Assembly (NCBI RefSeq): GCF_020010925.1
Contig: NZ_JAGJBZ010000002.1
Location: 558,001 to 622,000 of the forward strand
Source of the DNA: Streptomyces griseiscabiei
GTDB taxonomy: Bacteria > Actinomycetota > Actinomycetes > Streptomycetales > Streptomycetaceae
DNA length: 64,000 nt
Direction of reading: 5' to 3'
Shown: positions 8,119 through 15,948 of the stretch, one piece after another
How positions within the stretch are numbered: position 1 is the first letter of the stretch
How the letters are laid out: each line of letters opens with the position of its first letter
Position numbers and translations under genes: made by a program
Notes under the pieces: generated by a model
Database searches by the model: none
The model's input: the letters and a program-made list of their open reading frames with translations, nothing else
Told to the model about the DNA's origin: nothing

Positions 8119-8249
8119 AGTCCCACCCGTCCCTCGCCCGTTCCGAGACGCCCACCCTAGAAGGGTGGCGGGGACTCGTCACGACGAGGGACGGCCAGGT
8201 GTCACCGTGGGCGCCGACTCCGATTCCGGCGCTGACTCCGGCTCCGGTA

Positions 8250-9674
8250 CTAACTGCTGCCGCTGGAGCGGCCGAAGAACTCGATCTCGGCTATGGCCAC
8301 CTGCTTCTTGTCGTCGGCGCCGAAGGAGGAGCGGATGGTGAAGCGGACGGTTTCGGCGCTGCCGACGCGGAACTTGCGGCTCTGGGCGCCGGCGGTCTGG
8401 TCGAGGGTGATGAACTTGGTGGACTTGGTGCCGTCGGCGGCGGTGATGGTCGCCTCGATGCGGTGGGGGCGGGCCGAGTCCGCGAGCTGGTCCGGCTTCT
8501 TCGAGACGCCCGGCGTGATGACCACGTCCAGCAGGCGGAGGGGCTGCTCGAAGTGGGCCTCGATCCACTCGCCCTCGCCGGACTGGGTGACACCCGGGCC
8601 CCACCAGGTGTTGTTGTAGTTGTCGAAGGCCAGCTTCGGCTTGTGGCCGGGGAACGAACGGGACGCCTTGTAGGTGTCCGCGTAGACCCTGGTGCGCTTG
8701 GCGAAGTGGTCGCGGGCCGCCTGGTAGCCGTCGTCGGCCTGGAAGGCGAGGGTGACGACCAGGGCGAGGACGACGGCGGCGACCACCCAGTTCATGATCG
8801 CGCCGAAGCCGCGGCGCAGGCGGGGGCGGTCGCCCGCCCACGGGGTCTCCGTGTTGCGGCCGTTCAGTACCCGGCGCCACCACGGCAGCCGTCCCGGCGT
8901 CTGAGGACGGCCGGCCATCGGCATCGCGCAGCGTGCGCAGAAGTGCCGGTCGGGCCGGGTCGGCGTCCCGCACCACGGGCAGGGCACACCGCCCTCCGTG
9001 CCGAACTCCGGGCCAGGGGTACGGACTTGGGGGCGCTGGACGTCGGGGCGGCCCGGCAGTACGGGCGCGACGGCCGGCTCCGCCGGGGCTCGGGGCTCGG
9101 GGTCCGCCACCGGGACGAGGAGGGACCTGGCCCGGTCGGCGGCGGAGGGGGAGGCGACGGGGGGTGCCGTGGGTGTGGGGAGGGGGGTCGTGGGGGCCTC
9201 GTCGTCGTGCCGGGGGTGAGGCGCGGGGGCCGGCTCGGGGGTGGCCGCCGGGGGAGCCGCCGTCGCCGTGCCGCCGGCGGGGGCCGGTTCGGCGGCGGGG
9301 GGTGCGTCCGCCCGTACCGTCGTGGCGCTCTCGGGGGCGCGGACGGTGGCCGCGGCCGTTCCCTGTCCGCCGGTGTCGTGGCCGGTGCGGGCCGTGCCCG
9401 TGCCGGCGCCCGGGTGGGCGAAGGCGTCCCAGCCGGGCTCGCGAGCGGCACCGTCGGGCGCGGCGGCAGGGGCAGGGGCCGGGTCCGTCGTACGGGCGGC
9501 GGTCGCCGGGGCCGGGGCGTCGGCCGTGGCGGCGCCCGCGGTCGCCCGGGCCGGGGTTCCGGACCAGCCGAGTACCGCGCCGCAGGCGTCGCAGAAGGAC
9601 TGGCCGGGCTCCCCGCGGGTTCCGCATTCGGCGCAGCTCTGGGCCTGGCCGGTGCCGGGGGTCGGGCTGGTCAT
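8250..9674 (-). CDS. Zinc-ribbon / single-TM / discoidin-like membrane protein at the end of the CIS operon
   Basis: A 474-residue protein from ATG 9674. Order of parts: a zinc-ribbon 'CAECGTRGEPGQSFCDAC' (~14-31); a Pro/Ala-rich disordered region (~35-240); a second zinc-ribbon-like cluster 'CPWCGTPTRPDRHFCARC'; basic residues; one transmembrane helix 'WVVAAVVLALVVTLAF'; then a ~150-residue beta-rich domain with 'AFDNYNNTWWGPG', 'WIEAHFEQPLRLLDVVITPG' and 'KKQVAIAEIEFFGRS', which matches F5/8 (discoidin)/NADase-type glycan-binding domains. Topology should be N-in, C-out. Its ATG overlaps the stop of the tail protein I gene (ATGA). Position and architecture recall the CIS membrane partner described as CisA in Streptomyces; that identity is my inference from memory. 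Confidence 0.75.
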   Translation of the reverse strand: MTSPTPGTGQAQSCAECGTRGEPGQSFCDACGAVLGWSGTPARATAGAATADAPAPATAARTTDPAPAPAAAPDGAAREPGWDAFAHPGAGTGTARTGHDTGGQGTAAATVRAPESATTVRADAPPAAEPAPAGGTATAAPPAATPEPAPAPHPRHDDEAPTTPLPTPTAPPVASPSAADRARSLLVPVADPEPRAPAEPAVAPVLPGRPDVQRPQVRTPGPEFGTEGGVPCPWCGTPTRPDRHFCARCAMPMAGRPQTPGRLPWWRRVLNGRNTETPWAGDRPRLRRGFGAIMNWVVAAVVLALVVTLAFQADDGYQAARDHFAKRTRVYADTYKASRSFPGHKPKLAFDNYNNTWWGPGVTQSGEGEWIEAHFEQPLRLLDVVITPGVSKKPDQLADSARPHRIEATITAADGTKSTKFITLDQTAGAQSRKFRVGSAETVRFTIRSSFGADDKKQVAIAEIEFFGRSSGSS

Positions 9675-10228
9675 CTCTCGGGGATCCTTTCGGCGGCGGT
9701 CACCTGGACCGTGTAGGGCATATGGGCGGGGCGGGCGGCGGCCACCAGGCTGTCCAGCCGGTGTTCGTCCGCCGGGGTGGGGTCGGGCAGGCGCAGGAGT
9801 ACGTGCAGCCGGGGGCGGGGCTCGCCGGGGACCGGGCCGAGGGGGCGGGCGTCCCAGGCGGCGGCACCGCTCTCGGTGATCTCCGGGGTCACACCGAAGA
9901 CGAGGCGTACGGCTTCGGAGAGGCCCCGGCGGGTGCCGCGCACCCGGTGCAGATACGCGGCGGCGGCGACGGCCGCGCGCAGCCGGTCCTCCGGTTCCGT
10001 GCCGTCGGTCTCGGCGCCCACCCAGCCGGCCAGCCACTGGGTGAAGTCCACCGGGGCGAGGGTCGGGGTGAAGTAGGAGTCCAGGCAGTCGAGGACGGAG
10101 AGGATCGGGGCGAGGACGTCGTCGAGGCCGCCGACGAAGCGCTGGGCGAGGTCGTCGTCGGCGAACACGGCGGGGAGCATCGTGCCGATGGGGTGGGAGG
10201 AGCCGAGGTTGTCTATGGAGCCCCTCAT
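9671..10228 (-). CDS. CIS baseplate tail protein I-like (Afp12-type)
   Basis: A 185-residue protein from ATG 10228. It has the features of phage tail protein I/P2 gpI-like wedge proteins: 'MLPAVFADDDLAQRFVGGLDDVLAPILSVLD' early, 'QWLAGWVGAE' and 'LRAAVAAAAYLHRVRGTRRGL' in the middle, and 'LHVLLRLPDPTPADEHRLD' plus 'ARPAHMPYTVQV' near the end. In eCIS particles the equivalent protein joins the baseplate J protein in the wedge and can support fibres, but no fibre gene is seen here. It is separated from the baseplate J gene upstream by 43 bp that carry an interspersed GC-rich repeat; its stop overlaps the start of the membrane protein gene. Confidence 0.85.
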   Translation of the reverse strand: MRGSIDNLGSSHPIGTMLPAVFADDDLAQRFVGGLDDVLAPILSVLDCLDSYFTPTLAPVDFTQWLAGWVGAETDGTEPEDRLRAAVAAAAYLHRVRGTRRGLSEAVRLVFGVTPEITESGAAAWDARPLGPVPGEPRPRLHVLLRLPDPTPADEHRLDSLVAAARPAHMPYTVQVTAAERIPER

Positions 10229-10237
10229 GTCCGGCCG

Positions 10238-10267
10238 CCCAGTTCTCCGCGCCCCTTACGGGGCCCG
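10238..10267. repeat. Interspersed GC-rich repeat, copy 1
   Basis: The intergenic bases between baseplate J and tail protein I contain CAGTTCTCCGCGCCCCT followed by TACGGGGC. This is a member of a short repeat also found at 16651-16685 and, inverted, at 60747-60775 (shared core CAGTTC(C/T)CCGCGCCCCT). The flanking CCCCTTACGGGG can form a short hairpin, so it may weaken read-through within the CIS operon. Confidence 0.6.
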
Positions 10268-10271
10268 GGGC

Positions 10272-12230
10272 TCACGGCTTGTCCCCGATCACTCGGACCC
10301 GGTGGTCGAAGGAGAAGACCAGGGACGGGGGCGAGAGGTCGATGCGGTTGGTGGGGTCGCCCCGTTTGCCGGTGAGGGGGTCGGCGGGGTGGAGCTGGAC
10401 GTCGTCGACGAGTTCGACGCCGGGGACGCGCTGGAGGACGGCGAAGACCTCGCCGGACTGGACGGGGCGGCCGAAGGGCCAGCCGCGGCCGTCGGCGCCG
10501 CCGGTCAGCGGGTCGAGGTGGCGGTAGAGGGCGTCGTGGGCCTGGCGGCGCACCCGGTCGGTGTCGGTGCCCCGGAAGGCGTGGAGGGTCGCGACCACCG
10601 TGACGCCCTGGTAGAAGGGCGGGCCGACCGCCAACCGCGTGCCGATCAGGCGCCGTTCGTCCAGGTGGCGGGTGATCCGGCGCAACAGCGCGTCCCCGGG
10701 GACCAGTTGCTCGAAGCGGAGCCGGCCGCCGGGGTCCGGGACGGCCTGGGGGACCACCAGCACCCGTACCGCGTAGGCCCCGTGCTCGCCCTCCTCGCCC
10801 TCCAGGCAGGTGATGCGGGCGGTCTCGGGGGCGGCGCGGCGGGCCAGCTCCTCGTAGTCGCGCAGGGTCACGGCACGCTCCTGGGCGCGCAGGGTGATCG
10901 GTGCCCGGACCTTCGCCTCCGCCACCGTCTCCGCGTCGACCCCGCCGCGCGCGGCCTCCCGGTTGACGACCTCGGAGACGTACGGGACGGAGGTGCGCAG
11001 CACCCGGATGGCGCCCCGGGCGACGTTGCCCGCCCGGCCCCCGCCGGTGCGGTAGCGCACGGCGCGGATCACGGACCCCTTGGGCGCGACGGCCCCGTAC
11101 GCGCGCAGGGTGCCGTCGGGTTCCCGTACCGCCGGGCCGAAGGCGATCTCGCCGGTGGCGGAGTCGAGGGTGATGTGCCGGTCGTAGGAGGTGGACGCGG
11201 CGAAGGACGGGACGACGTCCCAGTCGGTCCAGCCGTCGTGCTCGGCGGTCTGGAGCAGGACGGGCGGGGTGTCGCCGACCACGGGGTAGTGGGCGAGGCG
11301 CAGCCGCTGGCCGGGCAGACCGGTGGACTCGCCGAGCGCCTCGTCGTACACGGTCTCGGCGTGCACGACGGTGGTGGTGCCGCCGATGGTGAACGCCTCG
11401 GCGGCGCGCACGGTCGGCGAGGTGGTGTAGAAGGGCTGGTCGGGGAGGGGTTCGGTGACCCGGCAGCGCAGCCAGCCGGCCTCCTGGCCGCCGGTGCGGG
11501 ACAGGGTGTGCGCGCCGGGCATGTGCAGGACCACCTCGCCCGGACGGTTCAGACCGCCCGTGCCGTCACGGTCGATCTCGCACTCCGTCCAGCCGTCCTC
11601 GGTCCACGCCTCCCAGACCAGCGGCGGCTGCCGCGGGTCCACACCGACACCGTCGACGACGCTGTCCAGTTCCAGCGCGAGCGCGCAGTGCGGGACGGCG
11701 GCGGTCAGCCCGAACAGCATGCAGTCACCGGGCCGCGGGGACTCCGCGAAGCACATCAGGTCCTTGCCCTCGGCGAGGTCGGCCGTCCGGTCGGCGACCG
11801 GCTCACCGGGCCGCTGGGTGACCAGATACCGCAACGCGCAGGGGACGACGCTCAGTTCGCGCTCGGTGGCGAAGACGACCGCCTCCTCGCTCTCGGTGCG
11901 CAGCGTGGCGACCTCCGTGCCCACGGGCAGCGGGACCGGCTCCTCCTGCGGCGCCGACAGCCAGAACGTCACGTCCGTCCGGGCGGCCGAGGGCGGGAAC
12001 AGGGTGATGCCCACCAGGTCCAGGAACGCCAAGTGGTTCTTCTCCGGCACCCGGTTGAGCCGGTAGACGATCTGGTCGGCCATGTGGGCGACCGTCTCCA
12101 CCAGGGTGACGCCGGGGTCGGAGACGTTGTGGTCGGTCCACTCCGGGGCCCGCTGCTGGATGTAGCGCTTGGCGTCGTCGACGAACTGCTGGAACCGGCG
12201 GTCGTCGAGGTTCGGGGAGGGCAGGGCCAT
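10272..12230 (-). CDS. CIS baseplate protein J-like (Afp11-type)
   Basis: A 652-residue protein from ATG 12230. N-terminal 'DDRRFQQFVDDAKRYIQQR' and 'WTDHNVSDPGVTLVETVAHM' are the hallmark of the putative baseplate assembly protein family. 'GNVARGAIRVLRTSVPYVSEVVN' and 'TLRDYEELARRAAPETARITC' are the baseplate J core. It forms the wedges that lock sheath to spike before contraction. The C-terminus ('FSFDHRVRVIGDKP') is complete. Its start shares one base with the gp25 stop (TGATG, 12228-12232), so stoichiometry is probably set by coupled translation. Confidence 0.92.
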   Translation of the reverse strand: MALPSPNLDDRRFQQFVDDAKRYIQQRAPEWTDHNVSDPGVTLVETVAHMADQIVYRLNRVPEKNHLAFLDLVGITLFPPSAARTDVTFWLSAPQEEPVPLPVGTEVATLRTESEEAVVFATERELSVVPCALRYLVTQRPGEPVADRTADLAEGKDLMCFAESPRPGDCMLFGLTAAVPHCALALELDSVVDGVGVDPRQPPLVWEAWTEDGWTECEIDRDGTGGLNRPGEVVLHMPGAHTLSRTGGQEAGWLRCRVTEPLPDQPFYTTSPTVRAAEAFTIGGTTTVVHAETVYDEALGESTGLPGQRLRLAHYPVVGDTPPVLLQTAEHDGWTDWDVVPSFAASTSYDRHITLDSATGEIAFGPAVREPDGTLRAYGAVAPKGSVIRAVRYRTGGGRAGNVARGAIRVLRTSVPYVSEVVNREAARGGVDAETVAEAKVRAPITLRAQERAVTLRDYEELARRAAPETARITCLEGEEGEHGAYAVRVLVVPQAVPDPGGRLRFEQLVPGDALLRRITRHLDERRLIGTRLAVGPPFYQGVTVVATLHAFRGTDTDRVRRQAHDALYRHLDPLTGGADGRGWPFGRPVQSGEVFAVLQRVPGVELVDDVQLHPADPLTGKRGDPTNRIDLSPPSLVFSFDHRVRVIGDKP

Positions 12231-12700
12231 CAGCGGTCGCTTTCGGGACGGTCGGGAAAGTCGGGACGGTCGGAGCCCCCGGAACCTCCGGAGGACAGGT
12301 CCGGCTCGTCGTGGGACGGGATGACGTAGAACGGGAAGACCAGGCTGCGCGGGTTGTTGGTGCCGCGGATCGCGTACTGGACGTCGATGAAGAGGACGCC
12401 CTGGTCGGCGCCGGCCGTCACCTCGACGTCGGTCACCTCGATCCGGGGCTCCCAGCGGTCGAGGCTCGTGTACACCTCGTGCTGGATACGGCCGGCGGTG
12501 GCCTCGTTGACCGGCGCGAACACCAGGTCGTGGATGGCGCAGCCGAACTCGGGGCGCATCGGCCGCTCGCCCGGCGCCGTCGCCAGGATGAGCCGGATGG
12601 CCTCCTCCACCTCGCGCTCCCCGCTGACCAGGGCGATGCCCCCGGTCGGCCCGATGCGCAGCGGGAACGCCCAGCCGGATCCGACGAACTGCTCGGCCAT
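12230..12700 (-). CDS. CIS gp25-like baseplate protein (GPW/gp25, Afp9-type)
   Basis: A 156-residue protein from ATG 12700. The gp25 core is clear: 'EREVEEAIRLILATAPGERPMRPEFG' and 'ATAGRIQHEVYTSLDRWEPRIEV', ending in 'IDVQYAIRGTNNPRSLVFPF'. gp25 proteins start sheath polymerisation at the baseplate. A Ser/Gly/Asp-rich tail of ~25 residues follows the fold. The start overlaps by one base the stop of the 25-codon micro-ORF encoded just upstream, and the stop overlaps the baseplate J start. Confidence 0.92.
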   Translation of the reverse strand: MAEQFVGSGWAFPLRIGPTGGIALVSGEREVEEAIRLILATAPGERPMRPEFGCAIHDLVFAPVNEATAGRIQHEVYTSLDRWEPRIEVTDVEVTAGADQGVLFIDVQYAIRGTNNPRSLVFPFYVIPSHDEPDLSSGGSGGSDRPDFPDRPESDR

Positions 12701-12777
12701 CAGTGGGCCGCCCCTTCTTTCTCGAAGCTGTCCTGAAGCTGTGTCATCCGAAGCTGTGTCATGCGAAGTCGTGTCAT
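12700..12777 (-). CDS. 25-residue micro-ORF of tandem pentapeptides between spike and gp25
   Basis: Start ATG at 12777 overlaps the spike gene's stop (ATGA), and its TGA overlaps the gp25 ATG (TGATG), so it exactly fills the gap. The product is MTRLR-MTQLR-MTQLQ-DSFEKEGAAH: three near-identical pentapeptides encoded by three 15-bp direct repeats, each beginning with ATGACA. No known family. Either a real micro-protein, or a translated spacer that carries ribosomes from the spike gene to gp25 by termination-reinitiation. An AAAGAAGGGG stretch inside it supplies the gp25 ribosome site. Too short for ordinary gene callers. Confidence 0.55.
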   Translation of the reverse strand: MTRLRMTQLRMTQLQDSFEKEGAAH

Positions 12778-14687
12778 CCGAACGGGTACTTGATCGTGTT
12801 GACGGAGAAGATCCCCATCAGGTCGACCTTGACGCCCTTGAGGTTCAGCATGGCCGCGGCGCTGATCTGCACGGTGCCGACCGCGCTGAGCGTCGCCATG
12901 CCGGCCGCGCTGAGGTTGAGGGCGCCCGCCGCGGCGACGTTGACCGCGCCGGCCGACCGGAGGCTGACGATCCCGCCGCCCTGGATGGTGAGCGGGCCGC
13001 CGCTCCTGACGGTCAGGGCCCGGCCCGCCGTCAGGGACAGATCCGTACCGGCCCGCACGGAGACCGAGGTGCCGCCCTTGATGGAGACGGCTCCCTTGCT
13101 GTCCACCGTGATCTCGGTCTTCGTCCGGTCGAGGTTGATGATGAGCCGGTCGTTGCCGGTGGCGAGGCGTACGCCCTGCTTGCGCAGCCCGGTCTGCTGG
13201 CTGAGCAGGTCGACCCGGTTGCCCTCCCGGTCGGACAGGGTGTGCCGGATCGCCTTCTTCTTGACGGGGTCGTGCAGCCATACGTCCTTCACCGGGGTCG
13301 GCTTGTCGACGCCGTTGTAGAGACCGCCGATGACGAACGGATGGTCGAGCGTGCCCCGGTCGAAGGCGACCAGCACCTCGTCGCCGACGTCCAGCGGGAA
13401 GATCCCGCCGCCGCCCTTGCCGCCCAGCTGCACGGTCCGCGTCCAGTCGCTGACATAGGTGTCGTCCAGCCACGGGAACTGCAGCTTCACCCGACCCTGC
13501 TTCAGCGGGTCCTGGACGTCGGTGACCAGGGCGTTGGCCACGCTCGGCATCCTCGGCGCCGCCGTACCGCCCCCCGAGGTCAGACCGAACAGCGAGCGCC
13601 ACTGCCGGCCGCTGACGGTCACCCAGGTCTCGTAGTGGCTGCCGTCGCCGAAGGTGTGCCGTACGGAGGTGCAGGTGTACTTGCCCTCGAACGGGGCGCC
13701 CACGTCGGAGAGCGTGATCGGCACACCGGGGCGCAGCAGCGGATTGCCGCGGACCATGACCTCCAGCTCCGCGAAGGAGGAGGTGATGTCGTCGGCGAGG
13801 GAACCGGCCGCGTGCGTGACCTCGGTCTGCAGGTCGTACGGGGTGTCCGTCTCCACCAGCTTGGCGGCCTTGAACGGGTTCGAGGCCTTCTGCGGGGTGG
13901 TGCCGATGGCGATGCCCGGGTTGGCGCTCGCCTTCGTCGTCGCGGTGAGCTTCTTCTTCGTCGTCACGTTCCAGCCGCGCGCCTCGACCTTGTCGACCTG
14001 GTCGGCGGCGGTGACGGCGGCCCGGCAGCGCAGGATGTCCACGCCGGCCTTCAGCTCGTAGGGGTCCTTCTTCCCCGGGGCGGTGGTCGGGGGCGCGCCG
14101 GAGGCCGGCTTCGGCTTGACGAACTGGAACTTGCCCTTGGCGTCCAGCGACATCACCATCTCGTTCTCGTCGGCGAGCCGCGCGAGGAAGTCCCAGTCCG
14201 TCACGTTGGACTGGCTGATGAAGTCGTAGACGGTCTTGGTGGACTGCACCTGGCCGATCGGGACGCCGTTCATCCCGGCCAGCTTGCGGGCGATGTCGGC
14301 GGCCGTCTGGTTGCGGTACGCCGCCACCCTGCGCACCCGCATCAGCCGGTGGCCCGGGTCGTAGCCGCGGACCACGGTGAAGGTGCCGGTGCCGTCGTAG
14401 TCGGTCTCCATCCCGGTGACCTCGCCGGTGAACACCGGGGAGCCCGCGCCCTTGCCGCCGGCCACGGGGGAGATGACCACCAACGAGCCGAACCTGACGT
14501 TCAGTTTGCCCAGCAGCAGCCCGTGCGGGTCCCGGAAGGTGAGCCGGAACGCGCCGGGCACCCCGGCCCCGAGATCGACCCAGCCGCCGACCAGCAGATC
14601 GGCGTAGTCCGTCGGCAGCTTCCTGCCGTCGATGGTGACTTCGATGATGTTGGAGAAGGACGGGTCCCCGGCCTGGCCACCACCCAT
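12774..14687 (-). CDS. CIS spike protein, VgrG/gp27-gp5-like (Afp8-type)
   Basis: A 637-residue protein from ATG 14687. Residues ~1-370 are the gp27-like hub ('NIIEVTIDGRKLPTDYADLL', 'YDFISQSNVTDWDFLARLAD', 'PGVPITLSDVGAPFEGKYTC'). Residues ~380-455 form the gp5 OB-fold ('DPLKQGRVKLQFPWLDD', 'GDEVLVAFDRGTLDHPFVIG'). The rest is a repetitive trimeric beta-helix-type needle ('VSIKGGTSVSVRAGTDLSL', then Ala-rich repeats). No extra C-terminal effector domain is fused. A PAAR tip gene, which usually sits near here, is not visible. The start shares one base with the LysM gene's stop. Confidence 0.92.
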   Translation of the reverse strand: MGGGQAGDPSFSNIIEVTIDGRKLPTDYADLLVGGWVDLGAGVPGAFRLTFRDPHGLLLGKLNVRFGSLVVISPVAGGKGAGSPVFTGEVTGMETDYDGTGTFTVVRGYDPGHRLMRVRRVAAYRNQTAADIARKLAGMNGVPIGQVQSTKTVYDFISQSNVTDWDFLARLADENEMVMSLDAKGKFQFVKPKPASGAPPTTAPGKKDPYELKAGVDILRCRAAVTAADQVDKVEARGWNVTTKKKLTATTKASANPGIAIGTTPQKASNPFKAAKLVETDTPYDLQTEVTHAAGSLADDITSSFAELEVMVRGNPLLRPGVPITLSDVGAPFEGKYTCTSVRHTFGDGSHYETWVTVSGRQWRSLFGLTSGGGTAAPRMPSVANALVTDVQDPLKQGRVKLQFPWLDDTYVSDWTRTVQLGGKGGGGIFPLDVGDEVLVAFDRGTLDHPFVIGGLYNGVDKPTPVKDVWLHDPVKKKAIRHTLSDREGNRVDLLSQQTGLRKQGVRLATGNDRLIINLDRTKTEITVDSKGAVSIKGGTSVSVRAGTDLSLTAGRALTVRSGGPLTIQGGGIVSLRSAGAVNVAAAGALNLSAAGMATLSAVGTVQISAAAMLNLKGVKVDLMGIFSVNTIKYPFG

Positions 14688-15412
14688 CAGTGGCTCACCT
14701 CCCCGGCCGCCGGGAGGACGAGTTCGGTGCCGGTGGGCAGCCGGTTGGGGTCGTCGATGTCGTTGGCCTCCGCGATCGCCCGCCACGCGGACGCGTTGCC
14801 GTACTCCCGCCACGCCAGCGACTGCAGCGTGTCGCCCGCCACGACCCGGTGCACGCTCCGCGCGGTGAGCGCGCCCGAGGTCGGGTTCTGGCCCTCGGTG
14901 CGGCTGGGAATCTCGTGCAGCGTCAGCCGGCAGGCGGCCCGGATCGGCACACCCGTCGTCCCGAACAGCGAGTACGTGACGTCCACGGAACTGACGTACG
15001 CCGTGAAACGGGCCGTCGAGAACGCCCCCCACTGGAACACCACCCACGGCGGCGACGGCTGCTTCGCGGCGAGGCTCTTGGCCGTCACCTCGCAGCAGGA
15101 CAGCAGGGTGTCCACCTTCTTCAGCACGGTGGTGCCGCTCGGCTTGTCGGAGGAGTCGAGGAAGATCTCGACGTTCATCTCCCGGGGGTCCGGCCCCATG
15201 AACTCCGGCAGCGCGCCGTCGCGTACGGCCGCGCTCGTCGTCCGCTTCCACTGGGCGCCCTGGCGCAGTGTCAGCTCCGCCGGGTTGAACTCGAAGTTGA
15301 ACGTCTTCTTCAGCCCGCCCGGTGTGGTGCTCGTGCCGACCGGCGGCTCGTGGATGGCCAGTGTGGCGCGCACGAGGCTCTTGCCCGCACCGCCCTTGCT
15401 GCCCTTCGCCAT
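14687..15412 (-). CDS. CIS LysM-domain tube/baseplate adaptor (Afp7-type)
   Basis: A 241-residue protein from ATG 15412. Residues ~35-180 form the CIS tube-adaptor domain ('FNFEFNPAELTLRQGAQWKR', 'FMGPDPREMNVEIFLDSS'). Residues ~187-235 are a LysM motif ('VHRVVAGDTLQSLAWREYG' then 'IDDPNRLPTGTELVLP'). In eCIS the homologous protein sits between the spike and the tube; its LysM is structural within the particle and need not imply peptidoglycan binding. The start follows a run of AGGGAC hexamers that provides the ribosome site. The stop overlaps the spike start. Confidence 0.92.
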   Translation of the reverse strand: MAKGSKGGAGKSLVRATLAIHEPPVGTSTTPGGLKKTFNFEFNPAELTLRQGAQWKRTTSAAVRDGALPEFMGPDPREMNVEIFLDSSDKPSGTTVLKKVDTLLSCCEVTAKSLAAKQPSPPWVVFQWGAFSTARFTAYVSSVDVTYSLFGTTGVPIRAACRLTLHEIPSRTEGQNPTSGALTARSVHRVVAGDTLQSLAWREYGNASAWRAIAEANDIDDPNRLPTGTELVLPAAGEVSH

Positions 15413-15454
15413 GTCCCTGTCCCTGTCCCTGTGTCCGTGCCTGTGTCCGTGCCT
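15413..15454 (-). repeat. Tandem AGGGAC hexamers and 12-mers forming the LysM gene leader
   Basis: On the coding strand the 49-bp gap between second tube and LysM genes reads two copies of AGGCACGGACAC (15431-15454), then three AGGGAC hexamers plus two extra bases ending directly at the ATG. The purine hexamers are the only Shine-Dalgarno candidates. Copy-number change would alter spacing, so this is a possible tuning point. Observation only; no data on variability. Confidence 0.6.
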
Positions 15455-15461
15455 CGGCCGG

Positions 15462-15887
15462 TCAGTCCGTGAACCCGTGGTGCGTGATCTCCAGGACCTC
15501 GGTCGCCACGCTCGGGTTCGCCGGGTCCAGGGACGGGCCCTGCCAGCTCACCGGCAGGACGTCGATCAGGCCCCAGTGCGCCACCTCCGAGCCGTCCGCG
15601 CGCAGTGCCGCGATCTGCGCCGTCGGGCGCTTCACCCCCGTCGCCACGGACGAGATCCACGCCGCGACCTTCGCCGTGTCCGGGGTCAGCGGGCGCGTCA
15701 GCCGGATGTTGGAGAACGTCACGCGCGACGGGAACTGCCAGACGAACCCGTTGTTCCCGCCCTCCTGGCGGTGCTCGATCTCCACGGTCGAGGACAGCCC
15801 CTCACACCCGTTGAAGTAACCGAGGCTCTCGCCGTCGATCGTCAGGGTGAAGAAGATGGTGGAGCCCGGGTCGAGGTCGCGGGGCAT
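15462..15887 (-). CDS. CIS second inner-tube protein (tube-initiator, Afp5-like)
   Basis: A 141-residue protein from ATG 15887, preceded by AGAAAGG. It shows the gp19-like tube fold pattern 'IFFTLTIDGESLGYFNGCEGLSSTVEIEHRQEGG' and 'FSNIRLTRPLTPDTAKVAAWI', with 'EVLEITHHGFTD' at the end. It differs from the main tube protein at 20277-20720 and is placed beside the LysM and spike genes, as are the tube-initiator subunits of eCIS. It most likely forms the first ring linking baseplate and main tube. Confidence 0.88.
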   Translation of the reverse strand: MPRDLDPGSTIFFTLTIDGESLGYFNGCEGLSSTVEIEHRQEGGNNGFVWQFPSRVTFSNIRLTRPLTPDTAKVAAWISSVATGVKRPTAQIAALRADGSEVAHWGLIDVLPVSWQGPSLDPANPSVATEVLEITHHGFTD

Positions 15888-15948
15888 CGGGGAGGGCCTT
15901 TCTGGTGGTGCGGGTCGGCGGGTCGGTGGCGTGGGGTTCCGGCCGGGG

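Noticed and set aside
10182..12329. A 715-residue plus-strand open frame opposite baseplate J
   Set aside because: Shadow of a clear baseplate J gene; composition is Gly/Arg/Val/Asp-rich with no domain.
14687..15251. Upstream start for the spike gene giving 825 residues
   Set aside because: The extra 188 residues lie over the LysM gene in another frame and have no gp27-like sequence; ATG 14687 overlaps the LysM stop in the pattern used throughout the operon.
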